DNA of 64,000 bases. Source: Chlorops oryzae (Eukaryota; Arthropoda; Insecta; Diptera; Chloropidae). The number at the start of each line of letters is the position of its first letter. The stretch's first letter is position 1. Positions 55,494-64,000 of this stretch are shown here, piece after piece. A program made the translations under genes and the position numbers. The DNA lies in contig CM035807.1 in NCBI GenBank assembly GCA_020466095.1, positions 59,838,466 to 59,902,465 on the forward strand, read 5' to 3'. The notes beneath the pieces were generated by a model. It was given only the letters and a program-made list of their open reading frames with translations. It ran no database searches and was not told the DNA's origin.

Positions 55494-56806
55494 TTAGTTA
55501 TTAAAAAAATTGGCTAAATCCCTTCTCAACGCATCTCTTGAGCCGTCAAAATTGCATGCATTTGACGCCAAATTACAGCGATGGAGGCATCTAATCACAG
55601 GTTCATTAGCTCCATAATTGGTTCTGCGTGTTTGAATAAAAAATAAAACACGCTCTCGCAATGGCCTTTGAGGCACCGCGAAAGGTATTAAAGAGAGCAA
55701 CTCAGAAGAATCGATTTTTCCATCAACTATGTCCTTGATCAGCAAGACTCCTTGCATTCTACGTCTTACAGCAAGGCTTTCAATATTAAGCAAACGACAC
55801 CGGCTGGAATAGCTCGGCATATTATCTAGGGTAACTAGACGCCGTAAAGCGAATCTGGAAAACCGCTTCTGAATCTTTTCAACGCGGCTAATTTCATTTT
55901 CGTAGAGAGGATCCCAGACGACAGAGGCGTATTCAATAGTGGATCTTACAATGCTAATAAAGATTGATTTTAATGTAAATGGGTCAATAAATTCCCTGCC
56001 TAATCTGGTAACAAACCCAAGCTGGCGATTAGCCTTAGAAATAATAAAATCTCGGTGCAGTTTAAAAGAAAGTTCAGCGTCGAATAGTACTCCTAAGTCC
56101 TTTATCACATTCGGTCTCGCTATACTTTGGGCAGCATTAAACGTATAATTAAACGATATTAGCTGTAGTATGCGGGAGAATGACATAATTTGGCACTTAG
56201 CGAAATTAAGGCGCAGACAATTAAATAGACACCAAGCTTCAAGTCGGCAAATATCGGATTGTAATTTAACACAATCATCAGAGCTCGATATGGAGAGATA
56301 TATTTTTAAATCATCAGCATAAAGTAGGCAGCTGCACCACTCAAATAAGCGGACAATATCATTTACGAACAAGACAAAAAGAAAAGGTCCCAGATGGCTG
56401 CCTTGAGGGACGCCCGAATTCACTACTATTTCCCTAGAGTACTCATTCCCAATAGCAACTGTAAGTTTCCTGTTTGTGAGGTAAGATTTTAACCAGCAGA
56501 GAAGGTTCGAGTGAAAACCTAAACAGTTTATTTTTTTAAGTAATATATTGTGATTTAAAGAATCGAAAGCTTTTACAAAATCGGTGTATAATACATCTAC
56601 CTGTGCTCCATTTTCAATCATATTTATACAAAAGTTAGAAAATATAATTAAATTGGAAACGGTTGATCTTCCACGAAAAAATCCATGTTGCTCATTAGCG
56701 ATATGGGCTTTTAGAGTGCCAAACAACTTTTTATTCACAAGTTTGTCTAAAACTTTAGGAATAATAGACAACTTGACTATAGGCCTATAATTTGTAACTG
56801 AGCTTT
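55494..56806 (-). pseudogene. LINE ORF2 C-terminal part (RT) after a frameshift
   Basis: The frame resumes as SSVTNYRPIV and runs 425 codons from ~56771: FRGRSTVSNLIIF, LYTDFVKAFDSLNHNILL (motif A), VNSGVPQGSHLGPFLF (motif B), SCLLYADDLKIYL (motif C, YADD), and the C-terminal MQGVLLIKDIVDG and RTNYGANEPVIRCL. All RT catalytic residues are present. Only the small frameshift near 56805 breaks the ORF2 frame, so the copy is young but inactive as it stands. Confidence 0.85.
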
Positions 56807-58354
56807 TTATACGGATTTATAAATTGGAGATATAACCGATGTTTTCCATTCATCCAGAAATAACCCAGAACATAGAGATTTATTGTAAATCATGGTTAAG
56901 GCTTGATAAAGTGAAAGTGAGCAGTTTTTGAGGAACAGTGGCGGAAGAAGATCATAACCAGCACCCTTACTAACATCTAAAGTCCGTAATGTTTGTAATA
57001 CTTCATCTTCAGATAAGAGCAAGCTACCAATATCAACCACTTGAGAAATTTCAGAAAATTCAGGAGTATAAACTGCCGATTCAAAGCTGTCAAAAATTGA
57101 CCCGAAGTATTCAGCAAATAATTCGCATATACCCTTCTTATCATTTGCCCTCTTATTGTTTAATTCCATAGATTGTGGTAAACCTGAAGAAGAGCGTTTA
57201 CTGTTTAAAAATCTCCAAAATGTCTTTGGATTGGACTTTATGTTATTTTCCATAGTATCTATATATTTCCTATAAAGAAAATTGGAAAGAAAATCAAATT
57301 CTCTTCTCCTGAGAAGAAAAATATTTTTGTCAGTCAAAAGACCGCTTCTTTTAAATTTTTTATGTGCTTTGTTCCTTATATTTTTTAAGTTCAGCAAACG
57401 TCGGTTTTGCCAAGGAAGATTGTATTTACGTTTACAAAATTTCAACGGAGCATAAAGAGAGAGACCCTCAATAAGAATAGATTTAAAAACATCATACATC
57501 CGTTGCAGATCTGAGTTTTTTAACACATTGAACCAATTTGTAGAGCTAAAGAAATTATTCAAAGCCGTGTAATCAGCTTTATAAAAATCAAATTGTGAAG
57601 AAGATTTAATCTCGTCAACATTGCAGTAACGATAGAAGCTAAAATTTAGCAACAGAGATTTGTGGTGAACGGATTCGCTAAGTAGGGGAAAATCGCATTT
57701 ATGCGATTCGAACTTAATACTATCTGAAACGTAAACTAGGTCAAGAATTCTGTTAATATCGTTCTTAACATGATTTATTTGAAAAAGGCTTAAAGCATGC
57801 ATTGCATCACAGAAGCGATATTCAATATCACGTTTTAAATTTAAAGGTACGAGAAAACCTTCTTTTAACTGCCAGTCAATACTTCCTAAGTTGAAGTCAC
57901 CAAGAATACATATAGATTGTTGAGAGTTTAACGAGTTAACAATAGATTCAACATTAAACAGGTGATCGTCAAAATTTTCACTTGAGCTGTTAGGGGGAAT
58001 GTAACTTAAGATAAAGAAAATTTCATTTATTGACGAACTAACATTTTTAAATTTTACTGCAACGCAGAGCTGCTCAACAAGGTCGCCTCCCCTTGCAAGC
58101 GTCACTTCTCTACTGATGAGATCAGATGATACAGCAATTAAAACGCCTCCACCTCTGGTAACTCCACGCTGATGAGAGCGATCTCTACGGTAAACGGAGT
58201 AGAAATTGTCGAAGAGCTCTGACGAAAGAAAACTTGCATTTAACCAAGTCTCAGTAAGAGCGATTATTTCAAAATCATGCATAGAAGCAGCAGAGAAAAG
58301 TTGATTTGTTTTCGTCCGTATTCCGCCCGCATTATGATAAAATAAAGAAAACAT
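56807..58354 (-). CDS. LINE ORF2 N-terminal part: AP endonuclease and start of RT, 515 codons
   Basis: Starts at ATG 58354. Endonuclease motifs: NAGGIRTK (~10), LTETWLN (~34-40), RRDRSHQRGVTRGGGVLIAV, a catalytic LGDFNLGSIDW (~145-155), and the terminal domain with NRILDLVYVSD and HKSLLLNF (~220). The linker holds RNKAHKKFKRSGL and FWRFLNSKRSSSGLP. RT begins with KGAGYDLLPPLFLKNC (~470). The frame ends at 56807 in SPIYKSV, where RT should read on; one frameshift here separates it from the next piece. The endonuclease nicks target DNA for target-primed reverse transcription. Confidence 0.85.
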   Translation of the reverse strand: MFSLFYHNAGGIRTKTNQLFSAASMHDFEIIALTETWLNASFLSSELFDNFYSVYRRDRSHQRGVTRGGGVLIAVSSDLISREVTLARGGDLVEQLCVAVKFKNVSSSINEIFFILSYIPPNSSSENFDDHLFNVESIVNSLNSQQSICILGDFNLGSIDWQLKEGFLVPLNLKRDIEYRFCDAMHALSLFQINHVKNDINRILDLVYVSDSIKFESHKCDFPLLSESVHHKSLLLNFSFYRYCNVDEIKSSSQFDFYKADYTALNNFFSSTNWFNVLKNSDLQRMYDVFKSILIEGLSLYAPLKFCKRKYNLPWQNRRLLNLKNIRNKAHKKFKRSGLLTDKNIFLLRRREFDFLSNFLYRKYIDTMENNIKSNPKTFWRFLNSKRSSSGLPQSMELNNKRANDKKGICELFAEYFGSIFDSFESAVYTPEFSEISQVVDIGSLLLSEDEVLQTLRTLDVSKGAGYDLLPPLFLKNCSLSLYQALTMIYNKSLCSGLFLDEWKTSVISPIYKSV

Positions 58355-58371
58355 AATCTGTATGGTTAAGC

Positions 58372-59538
58372 TCAGAAGTTTTTGAGAATGTTGATTCTGC
58401 GATGAGAGAGTGATTGTGCGTTGGCGAAGCTGACGAGTCGGTGCCGATAACTTTGCGTAGCCACTTGATCCGGTTGAGGGGTATTCAACAGGTTTGATGG
58501 TAATGAGGCTACGGCAGACTCTGAGTTTTTTGGCTTAGTTACGAATCGAGAAAGTTTAATTGATAAAGGCCAAATTGATTCGTCGAAAACTTTATCATAC
58601 AGATATGCTGGAACACCCAGTTTAAAATTCACGAAGCGGAGTTTGGATAGGTCTGCATCTTTTTTTACTAGTTTGAAGCAAGTGAAAGTAGTTAAAGGGA
58701 GTTTGAGGGCATCAGCAACAAATTTAATAATTGCGTCCGGCTCGGTGTTAATGTTAAACTTAGAAATGTGAATAAATTTACTGGAATGAACAACTTGTAA
58801 GTCTTCACATGCCGGTGCAGTCCCAAAAACACGCTTGAGTTTAGGAGTTGATTTCCTTTTCGGCTTTTTTCCCCGAACCGTACGCCACTGGTTTACATGT
58901 TCATTAGCAGGCTGCGAAGAAAACTCGACCGCATCTTCAAACTGTTCATTATCAGTATGTTCGGCAGGCGATGGTACAATACAAACAGAAGGTAAAGAAC
59001 AAGGAACTGTTACTATTGCTGATTTATCGCACGGTGAATTTACTCTTTTTTTACTCTTAGTAAGGTTATAAGAGCCGTTAGACAAAGATTGTTCGAGTTT
59101 CACTATTTTCGCGTTAAGAGTTTTTAAGAGTGATGACAGATTCTCAATTTTACTAAAAGCAGATTCGGCAACTTCCACACACGAATCACACTGCCACAGT
59201 AAATTCGGGGAGTTTGAGAGAAGTTTTTTTGCCTCCGATGGCAACTTAACGCAATGGTTATGAAAAAGACGACCGCAAATTGATGCACACCGCAAATGAC
59301 CGGTCGATTTCAGAGCACTAGCGCTAAGTTCAGCGGTCAAAGAAAGTTTACATTCGCCACAGAATAATTGCATTTTTCCGCACACGACCGACTCAGAGCA
59401 ATGACTTCTATGATTCAGACAATAGTGTTGCGATTGCCCTCCTCCGGTGTTAGGAATGCTCCACATCTTAATCTTGCCCTCAAATGGTTTTTGTAGTCTA
59501 TCCACTCTTTGAATTCTTATTATTATTTGCACATACAC
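58372..59538 (-). CDS. LINE ORF1 with PHD-like zinc finger, 388 codons
   Basis: ORF1 proteins of this group bind the element RNA. Residues about 60-120 hold a Cys4-His-Cys3 PHD-like finger (CGECKL, CASICGRLFHNHCV, LWQCDSC). A coiled-coil-like stretch follows (about 128-155, FSKIENLSSLLKTLNAKIVK). A basic linker (about 220-240) precedes a C-terminal domain (about 250-340) with FIHISKFNINTEPDAIIKFV. The frame is intact. The first ATG is at 59538, but MWSIPN 24 codons later is an equally possible start. The stop is 17 bases before the ORF2 ATG, which suggests translation by re-initiation. Confidence 0.82.
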   Translation of the reverse strand: MYVQIIIRIQRVDRLQKPFEGKIKMWSIPNTGGGQSQHYCLNHRSHCSESVVCGKMQLFCGECKLSLTAELSASALKSTGHLRCASICGRLFHNHCVKLPSEAKKLLSNSPNLLWQCDSCVEVAESAFSKIENLSSLLKTLNAKIVKLEQSLSNGSYNLTKSKKRVNSPCDKSAIVTVPCSLPSVCIVPSPAEHTDNEQFEDAVEFSSQPANEHVNQWRTVRGKKPKRKSTPKLKRVFGTAPACEDLQVVHSSKFIHISKFNINTEPDAIIKFVADALKLPLTTFTCFKLVKKDADLSKLRFVNFKLGVPAYLYDKVFDESIWPLSIKLSRFVTKPKNSESAVASLPSNLLNTPQPDQVATQSYRHRLVSFANAQSLSHRRINILKNF

Positions 59539-59563
59539 ATATTAAAACATATTAAACAAAAAC

Positions 59564-59839
59564 ATATCGCACATGTACAGCAAGAGTGTCACAACTCAAA
59601 ATTTTTCAAATTGGGGTTAATGTAAGAAATCTGTTCACGGGTCACCTGTCTACCCAATCACACACTCATAGTTGCGTTTTTGTTATTACTAATTAGCGCA
59701 AAAAACAGTTATGTATGTCGGGCTCTTCGTCATACAAATGTACCCACTGGGTTCTACCCAGACTGCATCTGTTAATGTGCGTTTTCTGAAAAACTCCAAA
59801 TTTTGAGTTGTGACGCTCTTGTTGTTACATGTGCGATAT
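59564..59839. mobile_element. 276-bp inverted-repeat (MITE-like) element
   Basis: The left end ATATCGCACATGTACAGCAA is matched in inverse on the right (TTGTTGTTACATGTGCGATAT). The match continues for about 45 bp through GTCACAACTCAAAATTT. The interior is non-coding. The target duplication is not clear because the flanks are AT-rich (TA is possible). It lies inside the Harbinger-type element, next to the LINE 5' end. Confidence 0.65.
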
Positions 59840-60441
59840 ATCAAATTTTTTTGAATTACATCACAAGCAGGTGGACCAACGACATTTAAGTCCGTTCACA
59901 ATTTTTTTAAAATGATTTTTAGCTACTGCTCTCCCTTGCCCAAATAGGAATACGTTTTAATAATTTCGAAGAGAATTTCAAATTGATCTGCCTAAGTGTA
60001 CGCGTTTTTACTTTAAGTGTCCCTGCAAAATAAATTTGTTTAAATAAATATACTTAAATCGTAAAAAATTTGATTTTAACATGCAATTTATTTTATTTGC
60101 GTACGGTCAACAGCTATCGCAAATCAATTCGCTACTTTCGAATGACTTTGACATTTGCTTTCGCGTTTCAGAGTGCTTAAAATGCGAAAACGCGAAAGGG
60201 GAAAAATTGAAATGCGAAAATCGCATAACAGAGTACTGAATGCCCGAATTCGCGAAATATGCGATACGAAACGCGATACAGATTGACCCCCCTGGTTTGA
60301 GGTTTACTGGATTCTTTATGAAGGAGGGTGTGATTACGCTGCTGACATTAACTACACGTGTATGAACTTGGGCAATCTTCTAGGAGATGCGAAAAAGATA
60401 AACAGTTAATGCAACAGTTCTGTTTTTTTACGACGTCCGAC

Positions 60442-61072
60442 TGTTGTGCGTGCTGGGGGGAAGGACCTCGCGTAAAGCGCCAATAAGGACTCTGTACTTT
60501 CCCAAATAAAAACACTGACTTTATTCGGTTATAAAAAATGTTTATTTAATAAAGTCCTTTTAATAGTTTCTATTCTAGCTTACTTACTGCCCTAATCCCT
60601 AGCTAACACGGAGATCCACACTTTGTCGTCCTGGCTCGTAAGTAGGTGCGCCAAAGTTGAGATCTAGATGTGTACTTGTCGATTCCAAAATGCAAGTCCC
60701 TTTCCGTTGCTCGATGATCAGCTTTTATAATCAGAAAGTGCTTTGCATGCACTTTCCTCGAGTCGATCATTTCCAGTGTGCTCTTCTGCGTCTCTGCATC
60801 GTTCTATTTCTTCAGCTGGCTGTTGTTGTCGCGCTGACCCAGTTCTCTTTCCATGTTGCTGCGCTATTAATAATAATTGGTGACCCAATTCTGCATTTGG
60901 CCCACTGACCACTGTTTGAATATGATAGCTTCATATTTCAACCGTCGAGCTTTGTTGACACATTGCACCCGATCGCTATCGTTTCTTCGTTTCCGCATTA
61001 TTGATGACACTTTGCTATTTTCTTCTTAGTGCCGGCAGTGTGACGTGACTTCGGTAGAAGTGACTCACAACA
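60442..61072 (-). repeat. 3' LTR (631 bp) of a gypsy/errantivirus-like element
   Basis: In the + reading it begins TGTTGTGCGTGCTGG and ends GACTCACAACA, with 7-bp inverted ends TGTTGTG/CACAACA. It starts abruptly within unit E gag (after GACGTCCGAC). The adjoining internal bases on the right are a polypurine tract on the minus strand, so this is the 3' LTR of a minus-strand element whose body continues to the right. Confidence 0.82.
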
Positions 61073-61093
61073 TCCCTCCCCTTTTCTGAAAAG
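61073..61093 (-). other. Polypurine tract next to the 3' LTR
   Basis: Read on the minus strand: AGAAAAGGGGAGGGA immediately before the LTR start TGTTGTGAG. This is the plus-strand primer site of the retrotransposon. Confidence 0.8.
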
Positions 61094-62021
61094 TCACGAG
61101 CATAGTGACGGGTTCGTATTTCGTCAATTGTGTTATGCTTCGCAAGGGTTTGCTGCGGAAAATATCAGCAGGCAGCATAGGTTGGCCCTCGATAATTGAA
61201 TTGGAAGAGCAGTGATCATAGGTCGCATAGTGCTTCATAGGTCATGATGGTAATGCCAACGATGTTTGGGATTGCGCCAGAGTTGTTAAAACTTTGTTGT
61301 ATTTTTCGAATTTGTTGTATGCAGTTATCAATCTTCAGGTGATCTTTAGTGCGTCTGGACTTGTTGCAAATATATTACCGTCGTTTCGTAATGCTGGTGT
61401 TTCAGTGAAGTTCTCATCGGTGAGTCCAAGATTTTCGGCCATTTTGAGCTGCTACGTAACGGTGAAGTCGTGCAGATCTCAGTGTTTGACAAACTATCTA
61501 AAATTTTCCTTTTCCTAGGCTTTAGTTGTGAATCTTATATAATTTCTCTACTTATCCAATTTTACATCCTTGATAATATATGTATATGCATATTTTAGTT
61601 AACATTGTTAATTCAGAATTTAATTTGAATCCATTATTTAAATTGAGGATTCTTACTTGAAATATAGAGCTATTACATATATATATTTATATTTTTTCAT
61701 TTTATGCATTTCACCATATTTATATATATTTTGTTTTCTCTTAACTCTAGTTATATTTTGTTTTTATCTTATTTTTTTTTTTTCATATTATGTACTTAAC
61801 TCGAATTAACGCTTCTCCAAATTTTATATAATTAGAAGTTTCAAAAATAATTTTTCATTTGTAATCATAGTTTCAATTTGGCAATTTTGAGTTTAAAATT
61901 CTTATTTTAATAGCTCCCTTCCCCTCTTTTTGGAAGGTTTGAATAAAACCTTTTATCTTATAATTATATCGAAAGTATGTGCAACTGTCAATTCAATTGC
62001 AATTACTTTCTATTTTTTTAT

Positions 62022-62024
<3 letters not shown>

Positions 62025-62081
<57 letters not shown>
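62025..62081. repeat. Homopolymer T57
   Basis: Fifty-seven consecutive T. It could be the A-tail of a lost retroposed sequence on the minus strand or slippage; its length in the assembly is unreliable. Confidence 0.9.
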
Positions 62082-62083
<2 letters not shown>

Positions 62084-62144
62084 TTTGGTCGCAATTGGTG
62101 AGAATCACGATTTTATAATTCGTTTTGTGAACGTAATTTTTAAA

Positions 62145-62216
62145 AGTTTTTTGTGAATGGAAGATGACTCAATTTCAGAAAAGTTTTTGTGAATGGAAGA
62201 TGACTCAATTTCAGAA
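62145..62216. repeat. 36-bp tandem duplication
   Basis: GTGAATGGAAGATGACTCAA followed by TTTCAGAAA occurs at about 62153 and 62189, almost unchanged, so it is recent. Confidence 0.85.
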
Positions 62217-63012
62217 ACGGTGCAAGCATTTCTGTCTGTCTTTTCTTTTGTTTGGTTGCGCGACATAAGTTCAAAACTTCAGCTATACTTATGTCGTCAT
62301 TTGTAAGCATGTGCATGCATGTATTGACCATTCATGCAAATACTTTTTCGATCTGTAAATATGTGCACATGCTTTTCGATTTAAAAAAAAATTTTATTGT
62401 TTATCTCAAGAAGTATGTGCACATTTGTTTGAAAATTTGGTTTAGCTTGGTTATTGGAAACAAAAAAAAAAAAAAAAACAAAAATACTTTTTCTTCTCTG
62501 CCTGTTTTGGTTTTCATGTCGCCTTGGCTTATCTCGGAATTGCTTAATGTGCAAAAATTTCTGTTGGGCTTGATGCGCTTTCGCAAGGCTTGAATTAGTT
62601 TATGTCGTTCGGTTGATGTGAGCAGGGAAATTTTTCTCGGTGAGTTTGAACTTGTTCGTTTTACCAGAATTTTAATACTGCCAAATTATGTAGGATTCAT
62701 TCCAATGTTCTTACCTGAAGCTTGGCTTAGCGTTTTGTGGCGTTATTGGGATTATTTCTCGGCACATAACGGAAGAAGAGGGGGCTCCTGCCCCCTTCCT
62801 GTGAGTTGATCCAATGCAGCCTCTTTTTGACAAAAAAATTTAATGGAATTATTCTTCTTAGGTTTTTAGGCTCCACATCGTTTGAGCATCATGGATATTG
62901 GAGTATTGCGTCGCTGCTGATAAGTATTATGTTAAAGTGTTTACTAACGTACTCACCTGTGAATAACACCTCTTGGAAAACTGGTGTAGTGGTTGTGCGT
63001 CTGAAAAATTTT

Positions 63013-63606
63013 TTACTTGCTTGCAAAATGTTCGAAGCAGCTTTCTTCAAAAAAAAATTTTAATACTTTTGGATTTCTTGTAATGTGCCCACGTGCGTGT
63101 GTGTATCTGTATGTGCCTTTGCGTGATCTATCAGGCTTTCGAAGGGTTGTCGATTTTTTCGCGGTATTGTCTGTTGATCGTACGGATACTTTGTCGTCTA
63201 TTGGCGGATGACATTTCACACACCGTAATATTGCTTTTAACTTTTCGTTGCGTTTTTCAAAACAAAAATACAGAATAATTATTCCAACTATTGCTAATAA
63301 TGCTATGGTGACACTGATACTGTACGAAATATTTCTATGCAACGTTAGTTCTTCAATGAGTTTTCTATTTTTGAAACTTTTCGTTCGAATTTCTTCGAAT
63401 GTTATCGTGTCGTTAAATTCGGTTTTCACCAACTGTCCTTCTGGATAGAAGTACTTCTCTTCTATTACAAGTTTAGTATTAGTAAAGCTTTCATTTTTTA
63501 TTCTTATCGTGCAATTTAAAAAAGAGATGAGCGCATTTTTGTCTATGGTAAGATTGCGTTTGTCGCAATTTTGTTCAATTTTTCTTGCAGTGCGTTTTTT
63601 TATCAA
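63013..63606 (-). pseudogene. Env C-terminus of a gypsy/errantivirus-like element
   Basis: The minus frame of 197 codons has conserved-type positions before the membrane (ISFLNCTIRIKNESFTNT, then FNDTITFEEI), one strong transmembrane segment (about residues 95-115, ISVTIALLAIVGIIILYF) and a long basic tail with a CVKCHP motif. This is the layout of errantivirus envelope C-termini. It opens with a non-ATG codon and an in-frame stop lies 8 codons upstream (~63629), so the frame is only the distal part of a broken env. The envelope would mediate membrane fusion; as seen it is incomplete. Confidence 0.6.
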
Positions 63607-64000
63607 AATTGTGGTTCGTCTATATAATTAATAGAAAATTGTTGGTTAACTGCAAGTCTGCAGGTGTTTTGGAACACGCAATTCTACTTCTTTTTAATTC
63701 TTTCCAGATTGCGTTTTCTTTAAAACTGTGGTTATGTTGTTTATGGTTGTAACCATCTCCTCGTTCTCGATTATTTCCCTATGACTGTTATTTGGGATGG
63801 GGGTTTAACTTTACTTCTATTTTCATAAATTTTGTCTTTCCGCGGCCTTTAATTCCCACGTCAAAAAGAGTTAATGTGGTCATCATTGAGCCAATTATTT
63901 GAATAACGGTCTCCAGATTCCAATTAATTTTGCTTATTCTTGATGTCATTCCGATGGTTACGTCCAAAAGTTGACTGCACTTGTTAGTTGACTGTTGCTT
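63607..64000 (-). pseudogene. Probable upstream env or pol remnant at the window edge
   Basis: On the minus strand a frame is open from the edge to about 63800 (includes INWNLETVIQIIGSMMTTL) and ends at TAA. Another short open piece follows (IENEEMVTTINNITTVLKK). The position fits the upstream env of the same element, but no motif confirms it. Confidence 0.3.

Larger units (their letters stand above)
55376..59563 (-). mobile_element. Nearly full-length CR1/jockey-group LINE
   Basis: Minus strand with ORF1, ORF2 (one frameshift) and a short 3' UTR ending in an AAATG-type tail (TTCATTTCATTTCATTTATT on the + strand at about 55378). The 5' boundary lies between the ORF1 start and the inverted-repeat element at 59564. 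It is the best preserved LINE in the window. Confidence 0.85.
54827..60291. mobile_element. Harbinger-type non-autonomous element carrying a LINE and a MITE
   Basis: Ends GGGGGTCACTCTGTATCGCG and the inverse on the right with one mismatch; 25-bp repeats in all. Removing the element and one CTG (54824-54826, 60292-60294) restores the BEL sequence GGGCTGGTTTGAGG. A 3-bp CTG duplication with G-rich ends is typical of PIF/Harbinger. No transposase or Myb-like gene is visible; without the LINE the element is about 1.3 kb. Subterminal parts are rich in TTCGCG/GCGATT motifs, which may bind a transposase. Confidence 0.72.
20832..60441 (-). repeat. Head-to-tail array of five dead BEL/Pao units (A-E)
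   Basis: The landmark CATATACCGCGCGTGGTACG recurs at 21578, 27435, 33446, 43140 and 51015, always in the same orientation. The gag start recurs at 25795, 31796, 41588 and 48176. After subtracting nested insertions the unit is about 6-6.7 kb. Each unit is joined to the next by one shared junction of leader, presumed LTR and 3' UTR rather than by two LTRs and new flanks. The same gag TGA stop is present in A-D. This fits unequal exchange or recombination between LTRs amplifying an already dead copy. Confidence 0.85.
50280..60441 (-). mobile_element. BEL/Pao array unit E, cut by Harbinger-type and gypsy-type insertions
   Basis: Pol remnant is continuous to 54690. Gag is interrupted at 54827-60291 by a Harbinger-type element and ends at 60441, where an LTR begins. 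The remaining gag and leader should continue to the right of that LTR element, outside the window. Confidence 0.8.
54689..60441 (-). pseudogene. Unit E gag C-terminal remnant, interrupted
   Basis: The 3' gag part lies at 54689-54826, and continues at 60292-60441 after the Harbinger-type insertion (GTTTGAGGTTTACTGG follows the CTG duplication). It is then cut at 60441 by the gypsy-type LTR, before the Cys/His knuckles. Confidence 0.8.
61094..63012 (-). other. Non-coding 3' region of the gypsy-like element
   Basis: About 1.9 kb between the env remnant and the LTR. No gene was recognised on either strand. It includes a T57 run, a 36-bp tandem duplication and AT-rich sequence. Such a long 3' UTR is unusual for gypsy-type elements; it may contain further nested debris. 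Confidence 0.4.

Noticed and set aside
62025..62081. Poly-T as proof of a processed pseudogene
   Set aside because: No gene-like sequence or target duplication is found beside it; slippage is as likely.

Overview
The window looks like pericentromeric or otherwise TE-packed Drosophila (or close relative) DNA. The reasons are DINE-1/INE-1-type Helitron relics with their terminal hairpin and ACTTG-like end, several BEL/Pao LTR retrotransposons, Transib, hAT, Tc1/mariner and Harbinger-type DNA transposons, and CR1/jockey-group LINEs, all nested in one another. Only one host gene piece is recognisable: the terminal exon of a prolyl oligopeptidase at 71-470 (+). No rRNA, tRNA or CRISPR array was seen.

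Layout. 1-6 kb: host exon, then degraded repeats (a reverse-strand DINE-1 relic, an AATTAC tandem array, a BEL/Pao integrase relic, a 0.6-kb MITE with long inverted repeats). 5.7-10.65 kb: a + strand BEL/Pao element, dead, split by a Transib-type element (CACAGTG ends, 5-bp GGCCG duplication) that itself carries a dead DD37E Tc1/mariner. 11.1-19.9 kb: a nearly intact, recently inserted minus-strand BEL/Pao element with two LTRs that look identical (407 bp), a TATTA duplication and one 2331-codon gag-pol-env frame. Its envelope frame stops just before the membrane anchor. It sits inside a gypsy-type LTR whose primer binding site is at 20014.

20.8-60.4 kb: five head-to-tail units (A-E, about 6-6.7 kb each after removing insertions) of one dead minus-strand BEL/Pao element. 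Units are joined through one shared non-coding junction (5' leader, presumed LTR, 3' UTR), so this is a tandem array rather than five independent insertions. Inherited stop codons are shared between units. Later elements are lodged in it: a LINE containing a DINE with 127-bp tandem repeats (unit B), a hAT and a CR1-like LINE (unit C), a Penelope-like fragment with a hammerhead-like fold plus a DINE (D/E junction), and a Harbinger-type element carrying a nearly full-length LINE (unit E). 60.44-64 kb: a minus-strand gypsy/errantivirus-like element (3' LTR, polypurine tract, env C-terminus) runs off the right edge.

The genes do not form a cellular pathway. The main interest is the order of nesting, the origin of a satellite-like array from a dead retrotransposon, an envelope-bearing BEL element, and small structural signals (hammerhead-like fold, V(D)J-heptamer-like Transib ends). 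Family assignments rest on motifs read by eye; no database search was possible.
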